From Rhyacichthys aspro (Eukaryota > Chordata > Actinopteri > Gobiiformes > Rhyacichthyidae), in NCBI GenBank assembly GCA_036850595.1, contig CM072166.1, positions 1,021,118-1,085,117 on the forward strand: a stretch of DNA of 64,000 nucleotides. Direction: 5' to 3'. Of the stretch, positions 25,311 to 37,600 are shown in pieces. The first letter of the stretch is position 1; the number at the start of each line of letters is the position of its first letter. Under the pieces are notes generated by a model. It made no database searches. It was not told the origin of the DNA and worked only from the letters and a program-made list of their open reading frames with translations. The translations under genes and the position numbers were made by a program.

Positions 25311-25434
25311 TTTTTTTAAAGTGAACTCTTTTTTTTTTTTTTTTAACCTATTTCCACTGGGTTTGTCCCTGCAGGGCTCCCGTACGTGTAGAAAAAAACC
25401 TTTATGAAGAAGTGTTGTAGCTCTTGTGGCCATT

Positions 25435-25765
25435 TTGTAAAGGTCTTGGTCTCAAACTCATTTTTAACTCGGTTCTCGGACGCCAAGCCCAACCGAGACC
25501 AACCGAGACCTACCAAGACCAACCAAGACTAACGAAGACCAACCGAGACCAACCAAAACCAACCAAGCCCAACCAAGACTAACGAAGACCAGCCAAGACC
25601 TCTGTTCTTCTTTCAATTAAAAACCTGCCTCCTTCACCAAACACTGACTTCCATGAGTCTGGACCTGTTCTAAGACCGGTCTAACTTTGTCTCCTTCATC
25701 AAACAATGAGCTCCAAGACTAAGACCAGACTTGGTCTCTCTGGTCTCGGACATGTCTTGGTCTTA
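25435..25765 (+). repeat. dispersed repeat family C, copy 1 (with ACCAACCAAGACC units)
   Basis: Shares TTTTGTAAAGGTCTTGGTCT, an ACCAACCAAGACC-like tandem core, AAAAACCTGCCTC, TTCACCAAACACTGAC and GAGTCTGGACCTG with 35475-35765. The tandem core sits inside a longer dispersed unit. Confidence 0.7.
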
Positions 25766-28440
25766 AATACATTTCTTCTGTGTTGTGTGGAACTGCAATG
25801 ACCAATGTCACCACAAGATGTCACCAAAAACTCCACAACACTCAGCAAACACATTTTATTCATAATGCACGCTTTATATTCTCAAATAAAGGGCTTCGAA
25901 AAAGAGAATAAAACAATAATTAAAATGACTAAATACAATTCAAATCGAATCTTTATTTTTAATCCAGTTTCTTGTGAAAAATTGAAGTCCCAGTTAGACT
26001 AATTTCTTCTCAATTGAAAAAAACAAACATAATTTAGCTCTCGAGACCAGTTTTTAAAGGTCTAGGACTTAAAAGGCTCTGGATTATTATATATGGATTG
26101 GTTGTTTGGCTCAGACTGACTGAGGATGAAATACTGCAACGTGTTAATTGCTCTTTTTATTCCAGCTGTAAATAAAAGTCCGTTTTCCTGAAGCAAAAAA
26201 GTCGTTTTAAAACCTGAACTCGTGCGTCACTTTCACCCCGTGTTTTTCCAAAGAGAGTCGTTCAGATCAGAGCCACCGCATTAATCAAACTCTGTTACGT
26301 AACTGAAGCCACCACAGCTGCCTCTGCTCTGTACGGTTTATCTGAGCTGCACTTGAACACATCACAGCTGATTCTGAACAGGCCTCAGATGGATTTAAAA
26401 TCTGAAAAATACGCGGAAGTCATTAAAATCTGGTTAAATAATGTGATATTTTTGATTCCACCACTAGATGACGCTGTTGTGGTGCAGTTTGTGAAGATTA
26501 TCAGTGACATAAGATGGTAATAAAGTTATCAAACTCACAAAAGACGGCACATGTTTGTATTTATGCAAATTTAGTCATTTCCTCCTAAGACCCTGAGGGA
26601 ATAAAAGACTTATCATTTGGATTTTTTCTTTAGTGTTCACTGTTTTTGGAAACACAAGAACAGAAACATTAAAATAAAATAGAATAAAATATTTTTTTTT
26701 GTTATTATGAGGTGTTCTCTGTGGAGCCCTGTTTACACAAAACAGTGAAACAGACCATTTTAAAATGACTCATAAAAATGACTCATGGGGCATTTGGGGC
26801 AGATTATTACAAAATGGCTGCCTCTCAAACCTAACCCTTATTATTTTCATTTCCTTCTCTGAAGTGACTTGGGACAATGGGCCTCATTCATGAAGCTTCT
26901 TAAGTAGGAATTTCTACTTAATCCTTACTGAGGAGGTTTTTTTGGCATTCACTTTTTCTGAATTGAAAAAAATTCTTCTGGAAAAACAAATCCCAAGAAC
27001 AGGAGAAGCACTTTTACACACCCTCAGGCCTGAAATTAATGCTTCTTTATATAATATTATTAGCATTACATTAAAACAAAATATTGAAATTAAACTATGA
27101 TTGAATTAAACAATTTTACAAATTTTTTTTAAAGAATAGCACATAATAATAATAATAAATGATAGAATGGACCATGCATAAGAAAAACACACATTACTCT
27201 TGACCTGAGCATTTTAGGGCCCGGGGCCACATCCAGCCCTCGACCCGCCCCTGTGTGGCCCCCACGAGTGTACCATACACTACAGTACAACTGTGATCCT
27301 TTTATTTTGAAGGCACAATTAACAATTAAATTAATTAAATTAAAAGGTTAGGTCGGGCAGGTGTGTGGTCACCTGTTAAATATATTAAATATGTATTCTG
27401 TTTGGTAAATGTTGTTCAGATTCTTTGGTCCAGGCTTTATTCAGAAGCTGCAGCTCAGAGGAAGTGTGTGTTTATCCTGTTTTCATGAGTGTTTCTGCAG
27501 GTCTTTGGTCTCACAGGGAGTGGATCAGTACTAGACTTAACTTTGGAGTTTATGAGACTGACGTGATGTGTTCAGGTGTTACAGCTGTGACTGTTGAATA
27601 TACAGTATGAATATTACACATATTAAACTGTAGCTGAAACAGTGTGTGTTTATTGCGTGAGTGAGTTGTTGGCTTGACCTCCACAAGAGTCACAGGCCTA
27701 TTTCTTTTACATTTCAGGCTTTAAGCAGTGTTCTGTTTCTGCAACAGGAGCTGCTCTGAATAAACCAAAATAAATCTGAACATTAGCCGCGTCCGAGGTA
27801 TATTTTACAGATCGATGCGAAGCTGAACAAAGTCTTATGCAATGAAACAAAAGCCGACGTCACAGAAAACATTTACAATCAATGTTTTCCAAAAGCCGTC
27901 AGTGATGTAACCATCTACAGTGAACGGGTTTACATTTCCCATGATGCATTTCACCGCTCTGAGGTCATTATTTACAGCACAGACATAAACAAAGTCCATA
28001 TGAAGACCGGATCAGAGAGGTCTGAGGTCCAGAGGAAGGGCCACAGTCAGGTCCTGAGACTGGACTATGTGACAGAATGAGGTCATAACGTAACACAATG
28101 GGGCTCAGTGGACTCTGGGTCAGTCCTAAAATGGTCCAGTCCTGGTCCTGCTCTGATCACAGTCACAAAACCAGGACTGAAGTCAGGAGAAAAAACAGGA
28201 CCAAGAATAAGACTAACGCAGCAACTGAATCAGGACAGAATAAAACTAGAACTAAAGCGGGATTTAACAAGAACTAACCCAGGACTAAACCTAGACCAGG
28301 TCTAAATAAAACCAGACTAAATTAATTCAAGAACTAAACCAGGACTGACCCAGGGTTAAACAAAAACTAACCCAGTCTTTATAATTGACGACAGAAAATG
28401 CAGGGTCTATCTTTTATAAATTACTTTTTGCAGAGTCACA

Positions 28441-28604
28441 CTGAACCCCGCCTTCCTCTGACGTCACGGTGCTCTGGACCAATCAGGAGCAGTGTTTACG
28501 CGGGAGCCTTTATAACGGGACTCACGCCGCTGCTCCGCTTCAGTCGCTGCTTCACTTCAAACTTTAAAACTACACTGTCACTGACGCGGACTCCGTTTCC
28601 CAGG
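28441..28604 (+). promoter_or_regulatory. htra1: htra1 core promoter: CRE, CCAAT, TATA and 5' UTR
   Basis: In order: GC-rich CCCCGCC, a full palindromic CRE TGACGTCA at 28459-28466, CCAAT at 28479-28483 and a TATA element TTTATAA at 28509-28515. Spacing predicts initiation near 28540. The 5' UTR then runs to the ATG at 28605. This is a focused TATA promoter, unlike the ETS-type starts of the neighbours. Confidence 0.7.
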
Positions 28605-31600
28605 ATGCACCTCTCTCTGCCGCTGCTCCTGCCGCTGCTGCTGCCGCTTGTGCTGCTGCCGCGCGTCCACCGCTGCGCCAGAGTGGCCCGCGCGCCCCTG
28701 CCGTGTCCGGACAAGTGCGACAAGTCTGCGTGCGCGCCCCTCCCCGCGGACTGCGCCGCTCACGGGGACGCGCACGACCGGTGCGACTGCTGCCCCGTGT
28801 GCGCGAGCGGCGAGGGTGAGGCGTGCGCGGCGGACGGGGACTGCGGGGAGGGCATGCGCTGCGCGGTCCCGAGCGGCTCCGTGCAGGTGTCCGCCACCGT
28901 CAGACGCAGAGGGAAGCTGGGCGCGTGCGTGTGCTCGAGCGACGAGCCCGTGTGCGGCAGCGACGGGGTCTCCTACCGGAACACCTGCGAACTGAAGCGC
29001 GCGAGCCTGCAGCAGCCAACCGTCATCGTGGTTCAGAGAGGCGCGTGCGGCGGAGGTGGGTCACACGCACGCGCACGCATAACAAGATCAAAGTGTTTGT
29101 CAAACGTCTCCCAGTGACGTCACCCGGAGTTAGTCCGAGTTAGTCTGAACAAGACCGAGTAGAACCGGGACTGAACCAGGACCAGGTCTAAACCAGGTCC
29201 AAACTAAAACCAATTAAGGACTTACTCAGGTCTATAACAGGTCTAACTCAGACTTTAGACTGTACTGGGACTAAACTAAACCAGAACCCAACCAGAACTA
29301 ACCCAGATCCAGTCAGGTCTAAGTGAGGACTAAACCAGAAATAAACTGTGACTGAACCAGGTCTAAACCGAGTCTAAAGCAGGGTTAAATTAGATCTGAA
29401 CCTAAAGAAGAATTAAACTAAACAAGACTAAATTATTAACGCCATATTTATTCCTTTGGTACAAACTGAGTCTGGATTTCTTAAAAACTGAGGACTTTAA
29501 CGTGCTCTGGTTAAAGTTTTCATCAAAGTGTTGAGAGAGTCCAGACGGTGTTGATCTGAGTCTGGACTCAGGTGACCTCGGCTCAGGCACATTCCTCCAG
29601 TCTCGTCAGGTCTGAGTCCTCTCTGGTCCTGGTCTGGTCCTGGTCTGGTCTGGTCCTGATCCGGTCCTGGTCTGGTCTGAGTCCTCTCTGGTCTGGTCTG
29701 GTCCTGGTCTGGTCCTGGTCTGGTCCTGCTCTGGTCCTGGTCTGCTCTGGTCTGGTCCAGGTCTGGTCCTGGTCTGGTCCTGGTCTGGTCCTGGTCTGGT
29801 CCTGGTCTGGTCCTGGTCTGGTCTGAGTCCTCTCTGGTCTGGTCTGGTCCAGGTCTGGTCCTGGTCTGGTCCTGGTCCTGGTCCTTGTCTGGTCCTGCTC
29901 TGGTCCTGGTCTGCTCTGGTCTGGTCCAGGTCTGGTCCTGGTCTGGTCCTGGTCTGGTCCTGGTCTGAGTCTGCTCTGGTCCTGGTCTGGTCTGGTCCTG
30001 ATCCGGTCCTGGTCTGGTCCTGGTCTGGTCCTGGTCCGGTCCTGGTCTGGTCCTGGACTCAGATCCAAGAGAACCACCTCAGACTGACCCTTAGTTCACT
30101 AAAAACCAGGACTAAACCAGGTCTAAACCAGGACTAAACCAGGACTAAACCAGGTCTAAACTAAACCAGTTTTATTTGTTTCTGATAAAGTCTGTAAAAG
30201 CTGATTCTGAAACAGAAAAAGAGAAATGGACTAAATCTGGATTTAATCAGACTCAGATCCAAGACCTGGATTTGGTTTAGATCCAGAAGGAACCACTCGG
30301 TCAAACATGACCCTCTTCACAGACTCCACTCAGATTCTCTGGAGACTCCTTCAGAAAACTGGGATTTATTTTGTCTTATTTTTCCTGAACTCAGACAAGT
30401 CCAAAGTCTGGCCCGGGGCCCGGTCGTGTCCCAAGGTTAGACTTGATGTGGCCCTCAGCTTCAGTTTAAGGTTCCAGCAGCAGCAGACTTTAACCTGTCC
30501 AAATCCAACTAAAACCTGTCCAAATCCAGTTAAAACCTGTTCAAATCCAGCCTAAACCTGTTCAAATCCAACTAAAACCTGTCCAAATCCAGTTAAAACC
30601 TGTTCAAATCCAGCCTAAACCTGTTCAAATCCAACTAAAACCTGTCCAAATCCAACTAAAACCTGTCCAAATCCAGTTAAAACCTGTTCAAATCCAGCCT
30701 AAACCTGTTCAAATCCAACTAAAACCTGTTCAAATCCAACTAAAACCTGTTCAAATCCAACTAAAACCTGTCCAAATCCAACTAAAACCTGTCCAAATCC
30801 AGTTAAAACCTGTTCAAATCCAGCCTAAACCTGTTCAAATCCAACTAAAACCTGTCCAAATCCAACTAAAACCTGTCCAAATCCAGTTAAAACCTGTTCA
30901 AATCCAGCCTAAACCTGTTCAAATCCAACTAAAACCTGTTCAAATCCAACTAAAACCTGTTCAAATCCAACTAAAACCTGTCCAAATCCAACTAAAACCT
31001 GTTCAAATCCAACTAAAACCTGTCCAAATCCAACTAAAACCTGTTCAAATCCAACTAAAACCTGTTCAAATCCAGCCTAAACCTGTTTAAATCCAACTAA
31101 AACCTGTTTAAGTCCATCTAAAACCTGTTTGAGTCCATCCGTAACTAATTTAGATCCATCTAAAACCTGTTCAGATTCATTTTAAATTTTTAAATCCACT
31201 GGACACTCCTGGCTAAACTAAACCTTAACCAAGACCTAAAGTAGGACTCAACCAGATCTGCACAAAAGAGAAATCAGGGACTAAACCAGGACTTAAAAAG
31301 TCTTGACAAATCTCATCACTGGTGCTTTATGAAAAAAAACTGAAAGTCACTAAACACAATTTTTAGCAAATTTTTGGTTTAGATGTTGATTTTTTTTCTT
31401 GGTTTTTATAGTTTTTCAAAATAAATATAGGACTGAACCTAGCACTAAACCAGGACTGGCTCTAAGTTAAAACCAAAACAGACTAAAACCACTAAAGCCA
31501 GGACTAAACCCAGGTGAGGTCCTCGTGTTTCGAATGTTAAAAATGTAGATTTAACGTTTGTCCTTGTTTTTAAAATGCGTCCAGAGACAGATCTGAGGCT

Positions 31601-34600
31601 GAAGGACGAGTCGGGACAGACCTCACTTTATCTGAGTCTGAGATAAAACCTGAACGAGAATCTGAAAAATGCACAGACTCGGAGTCTGACGAGTTTTCAC
31701 TGGTCACGCTCTGACTCAGGACACGCTTACAACACGGGACGGCACTAAACCCACTCAGCCTGGCCAGTCTGACCCATTCACTTCACAGAGTAATGGGTCT
31801 GAACGCCTCACATGGATTCTTCAAAATATAAAGTCTGTCCAGGTCTAAACCAGGTCTAAACCAGGACTAAACCAGGACTAAACCAGGACTAAACCAGGAC
31901 TAAACCAGGACTAAACCAGGTCTAAACCAGGACTAAACCAGGTCTAAACCAGGTCTAAACCAGGACTAAACCAGGACTAAACCAGGACTAAACCAGGTCT
32001 AAACCAGGACTAAACCAGGACTAAACCAGGACTAAACCAGGACTAAACCAGGACTAAACCAGGTCTAAACCAGGACTAAACTAGGTCTAAACCAGGTCTA
32101 AACCAGGACTAAACCAGGACTAAACCAGGTCTAAACCAGGACTAAACCAGGTCTAAACCAGGTCTAAACCAGGACTAAACCAGGACTAAACCAGATCTAA
32201 ACCAGGACTAAACCAGGACTAAACCAGATCTAAACCAGGACTGAACCAGGACTAAACCAGGTTTAAACCAAACACGTCACATGTTTTATTTTGAAAGGTG
32301 AATTACACGAATCTGAACACTTCCTGTGTTTCTTTGGTTTTATTATTATTGGATGAATCTTTGTTCAATGAGTCACGCTGAATATTTCAGAGTTTTATGA
32401 GAAAATAAAGAAATTTAAGTAGAGTTTGTGATTCGTGGAAGTGGATTTTTCTGATTTAATGAAGTGTTGGAGACAAACCCAGATGTCCTCAGTAAAGACC
32501 GTAGTGACACCATGGATCAGGACACCAGTCTCAAAACAACAGTTTAAATAAAGTTAACGTCATTTAAGAAAAGATTTTATTTTTACATTTATTTTACACA
32601 ACATTTGTCCAGGTTTAGACCTGGTTTAGTCCTGGTTTAGACCTGGTTTAGTCCTGGTTTAGTCCTGGTTCAGTCCTGGTTTAGTCCTGGTTTAGACCTG
32701 GTTTAGACCTGGTTTAGTCCTGGTTTAGTCCAGGTTTAGACCTGGTTTAGTCCTGGTTCAGTCCTGGTTTAGTCCAGGTTTAGACCTGGTTTAGACCTGG
32801 TTTAGACCTGGTTTAGTCCTGGTTTAGTCCTGGTTCAGTCCTGGTTCAGTCCTGGTTCAGTCCTGGTTTAGTCCTGGTTTAGTCCTGGTTTAGACCTGGT
32901 TTAGTCCTGGTTTAGTCCTGGTTTAGACCTGGTTTAGTCCTGGTTTAGACCTGGTTTAGTCCTGGTTTAGACCTAGTTTAGACCTGGTTTAGTCCTGGTT
33001 TAGTCCTGGTTTAGTCCTGGTTTAGTCCTAGTTTAGACCTGGTTTAGTCCTGGTTTAGTTCTGGTTTAGTCCTGGTTTAGTCCTGGTTTAGTCCTAGTTT
33101 AGACCTGGTTTAGTCCTGGTTTAGTCCTGGTTTAGACCTAGTTTAGACCTGGTTTAGTCCTGGTTTAGTCCTGGTTTAGTCCTGGTTTAGACCTGGTTTA
33201 GACCTGGTTTAGACCAGGTTTAGACCTGGTTTAGTCCTGGTTTAGACCTGGTTTAGACCTGGTTTAGACCTGGTTTAGACCAGGTTTAGTCCTGGTTTAG
33301 TCCTAGTTCAGACCTGTTCACTGACAGTGGGATTTCTCTGTGTTCTCTGCAGGAGCGCAGAACCGTGACAGTCTGAGGTACAAGTACAACTTCATCGCTG
33401 ACGTCGTGGAGAAGATCGCTCCGGCTGTGGTCCACATCGAACTCTACAGGAAGTAAGACTCGCAGGGTTAATCTCAACAGGGCTGAGAGAGTTTAGGTTC
33501 ATTTACAAAAGAAAAGACCCATGTTGGATTTAGAAGCTGTTTTCTTGGTCAAATTATTTCTTAGGTTTTAGCGTTAGCGTCTTTAAGGCTCTCCATCTCA
33601 GGTCAGTCTGCTCTAATGAAGGTCTAAACCAGGTCTAAACCAGGTCTAAACCAGGTCTAAACCAGGACTAAACCAGGTCTAAACTGGAACTAAACCAGGT
33701 CTAAACCAGGACTAAACTGGAACTAAACCAGGTCTAAACCAGGTCTAAACCAGGACTAAACCAGAACTAAACCAGGACTAAACAGGTCTAAACTAGGACT
33801 AAACCAGGTCTAAACCAGGTCTAAACCAGGACTAAACCAGGTCTAAACCAGGACTAAACCAGGTCTAAACCAGGACTAAACCAGGACTAAACCAGGTCTA
33901 AACCAGTCCTGGTTTAGTCCTGGTTTAGTCCTGGTTTAGTCCTGGTTCAGTCATTAATCCTGCAGTAGGACAGTCATGTGGTTCTGTTGTGAATAAAATG
34001 TGAATAAAGCAGAAACAATCTTCTTCTTCTACTGTTTTTACTTTTTCTTAGCCTCTCATCACTCGCTCAGGGATCTATACACTTACTGATTATTGATTAT
34101 TGATAATTTAAGTCAAGAAAGACCACAAGCCTCTTCAGGAAAAACTGAACCAAACTGAACCAAACTGAACCAAACTGAGCTAAACTGAACCAAACTGAAC
34201 CAAACTGAGCCAAACTGAGCCAAACTGAACCAAACTGAGCCAAACTGAACCAAACTGAACCAAACTGAGCCACACTGAGCCAAACTGAGCCAAACTGCAG
34301 CGCTCAGAGGAAGCGGGGCTCTAGTGTCCTGAGTCTGTAACGGTTGGTTCTTTCATCAGTGAAATATTTGGGAGCTGAGGGAACTGTGTAGAAACCTCAG
34401 TAAAACCGTCCCGTTCAGACTGGGACCAAACATGTTTACCCGTCGCCGCGGAAACGAGATGTCCTGTTCAGAGCGACGGGTGGAGCATCAGGATACGTCA
34501 CCTCCATCTCCTCACGAAATACACACAGGACCGGGTTAGACTGGGTTAGACCGGGTTAGACGGGGTTAGACCGGGTTAGACCGGGTTAGACCAGGGTTAG

Positions 34601-37600
34601 ACCGGGTTAGACCAGGGTTAGACCGGGTTAGACCAGGGTTAGACCGGGTTAGACCAGGTTTGGTCTTAGTTTAGTACCAGTTAAGTATCTATCAGTTTAG
34701 TTTAGTCCTGATTAAGTCCTGATTTAGTCCTGGTTTAGTACAGACTTTGTCCTGGTTTAGCTCTGGCTCTGCTGTAGTCCTGATTTAGTCTTGTACTTGG
34801 TCTCAGGTAAGTCTTGGTTTAGTCCTGGTCCAGTCCTGCTTTGGTTTTATCCTGATTTAGTTGTAGTTTGGTCCTAGTTTAGTTTGGATTTCGTCTTTAG
34901 TTCAGTCGAGAAAAAAAGCCCTTATAACAGAAAACTTCAACAGTTTAAACTGGGCTAAACCTGGACTAATCACAGTCCAGGTTTAGCCCAGGTTTAGTCC
35001 AGGTTAAGTCCTGGTTTAGTCCAGGTTTAGTCCTGATTAACCCTCTCTGTTGGTCCTCAGACTGGTTTTCTCGAAGCGGGAGGTGGCTGTGGCGAGTGGC
35101 TCTGGGTTCATCGTCTCAGACGACGGCCTGATCGTCACCAACGCTCACGTGGTCGCCAACAAACACCGAGTGAAGGTACCGGACCGGACCAGACCGGACC
35201 AGACCGGACCAGACCAGTCTTTAGTGTGAACCAGAACCCAGAGTTTATGAGGCACTGATGTAGTTCTCTGTGCGTCCTGCAGGTGGAGCTGAAGAGCGGA
35301 GCCACCTACGATGCCAAAATCAAAGACGTCGACGAGAAAGCAGACATCGCTTTGATTAAGATCGACACTCCGGTGAGTAAGATTGAACCAGGACTAAACC
35401 AGGACTAAACCAAAACCAGGTCTAAACCAGGACCAGACTAAACCTCCTTCATAAGTCTGACTCATGAGCAGTGTGGTAGTACTTGAGACCGGTCTTAAGG
35501 CTATTTCGTAAAGGTCTCGGTCTTGTCTCAGTCTCGGATGTGAAGACCAACCAAGACCAGCCAAGACCAACCAAGACCAGCCAAGACAAACCAAGACCAA
35601 CCAAGACCAGCCAAAACCAGCCAAAACCAGCCAAGACTGAATGAAAACCTCAATCATTTTATGTAATGTTATGAATTAAAAACCTGCCTCTTTCACCAAA
35701 CACTGACCTCCACGAGTCTGGACCTGGTCTGTTTAGATTCTACACTGGTTTTGGTCTTGAAGTCTTGGAACCTTTGAAAACCTGGAACTACACACACTCA
35801 CCACCTTCATAAATCCCTCTGAGACAAACTTCATGAGAAATAAAACAAGCCTCAATAAACAGTAACGTGCTTCGTTTTAGTCGCTGAGATCTGCTCCTTC
35901 TCGGTTCTGATCGGTTCTGATCGGTTCTGATCGGTTCTGATCGGCTCAAATGTAGCTGTTGCCTGAGTTTTGCCTGTGTTTTGTTGTTTTTACCACTGTT
36001 ATTGAAAGGACTGGGGTCTGGTTGCACCACTACACTCCTTTTGTCCGCTTTGACTCCACTTCTCTGTGTTTTCAGTTTGTTTTTCGAAGAAGGACGAACC
36101 ATTTATTAAAACCAACCCCTAATGACAAAGGTCTGTGGATGTTCAGGGCCTTTGTTCTTGCTTTTTTCTCTTTAATTAGCGCTTCTTCCTTTAATTTGAC
36201 AGAAACACAAAGCTGTCGACACTGCACTTCTTTATTCATCTTCAATTACAGCTCTTCTCTTAAAATAAATGTCATCTGGAAAAAAACATCTGCAGCAGTT
36301 TTCATAATCGCCGCGTCATGAAAACCCCGGCTCTGTTCTGCACATGCTCAGTAGAGTCTCTTGTGTAAGATCAGATATCGAGAGCCCGTGTTTTTATTTT
36401 ATTTTACGAGCCTCACGTGGAAAGTTCAAAACCAAAAACAGACACAGATGATTCCTGTTTCATGACTCAGCGCTTTTTCACCGAAGCGTCACAACCTCAA
36501 ACTTCCTCAAAAAAAAAAAAGAAAAAGAGCTGAAATAAAAACCAGTCTTTCCGTCTGAAAACAGGGAGTATCTGGGGATAAAGACAGGACACAAAGAGGA
36601 GGAAGAGTTAAGGTATAATTTAAAAACTGGACAAATTTCAAGCATTCCAGCAGTAGGTTTTCTTTTTATTCTTTGGTGGTTGTTTTTTCTCTTCTTGCTT
36701 TAGTGTTTGTTCATATTTGTCTTCGCTTCATTGAATTTGCACCAAAACTAAAAACCATCCATTTACTGAGTGTTCATTTAAAACTGCACCAAACACAACA
36801 AAAACATGCCTTTTGTAAGAAACACACTGATGCTGATGTTGTTAGCTCAAATGCTAATAAGCCATTTTTCCTGTTCAGGGCTTTGTGTTTACCTCTGCCC
36901 ATGCTTTTTAGTTGGATAATACGGTTTTGGTTGTTTTTTTCCGCTCTCGGGAAAACTAAATGTTAAGTGACATTGTTGATGCCGATTTATGAGGCTCTTC
37001 TTGTTTGGACTCATCTGTGAGGTTCACAGTTTAATCGAACTGTCCCAGAGTTCAGTTGGAAGCGCCCCCAGACTCAGGGTAGACCAGGTTTGGATTTATA
37101 TCTATCTATCACCTGCTTACTGTTGAACTAAACCTGACTTAAGCCTGCTCCAGACCAGGACCAGGTTTGATCCAGGACCAGGTCTGAACCAGGACCAGGT
37201 CTGAAGGTTCCTGGTGCTTGAGGACACACTCACACTGGGGCCATTGTAATGTTTAGTTGTGCAGTGCCTTTTCCTTTTATGGAACTGCAGATGATCTTTG
37301 TAACCTAGAACTGGTTCAAGCGTCTCTTAAGAGCTTCATGTGGACAGCTCTACATCCTGAGCCGTGCCCCCCGGTGCTAACCTCGGAGCTAACCTCACAC
37401 TGCCCGTCCACACTGGAACCAGCTCTCGACCAGTTGAAGAAGATGAAGAACATAATGTCTTCACCTTAAACCTACGTCCAGATGCCTTCTTTGAAAACCT
37501 TTCCTTGAATATGTCGTGGAGACTGAGAACCTCCACAGTCAAACTACCGTAAATTTTTTTTACTCTCTTTGTTCACAAGAAGCACTTTCTAAAACGGAAC

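Larger units (their letters stand above)
24241..28440. other. intergenic region between plekha1 and htra1
   Basis: About 4.2 kb corresponding in position to the human ARMS2-containing interval. It holds a decayed LINE fragment (24840-25310), an ACCAACCAAGACC-type repeat (25435-25765), a possible transposon end near 26875-26945 (GGGCCTCATTCATGAAGC) and a hAT-like GGGCCACATCCAGCCC near 27218-27250. I see no ARMS2-like frame or other gene. A decayed 11-bp tract lies at 28120-28375. Confidence 0.6.

Noticed and set aside
26458..26475. CTCF-like CCACTAGATGACGC, and similar at 23835 and 24377
   Set aside because: Each breaks the GGC core of the consensus; only 5863 and 60556 match fully.
28398..28604. 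Longer htra1 N-terminus from an upstream in-frame ATG at 28398
   Set aside because: It would begin upstream of the CRE, CCAAT and TATA elements; the ATG at 28605 is followed at once by a signal peptide.
29583..30077. 164-residue minus-strand frame rich in DQDQTRTRPGP and its plus-strand mirror
   Set aside because: Low-complexity translation of the TGGTCCTGGTCTGG array in htra1 intron 1, open on both strands.
30480..31145. CRISPR-like regular repeats
   Set aside because: Units are contiguous with no unique spacers, in a vertebrate intron; ordinary minisatellite.
35959..36321. 120-aa plus-strand frame in htra1 intron 4 as a nested gene
   Set aside because: No recognisable domain, no promoter or splice context, sequence of average intronic composition.
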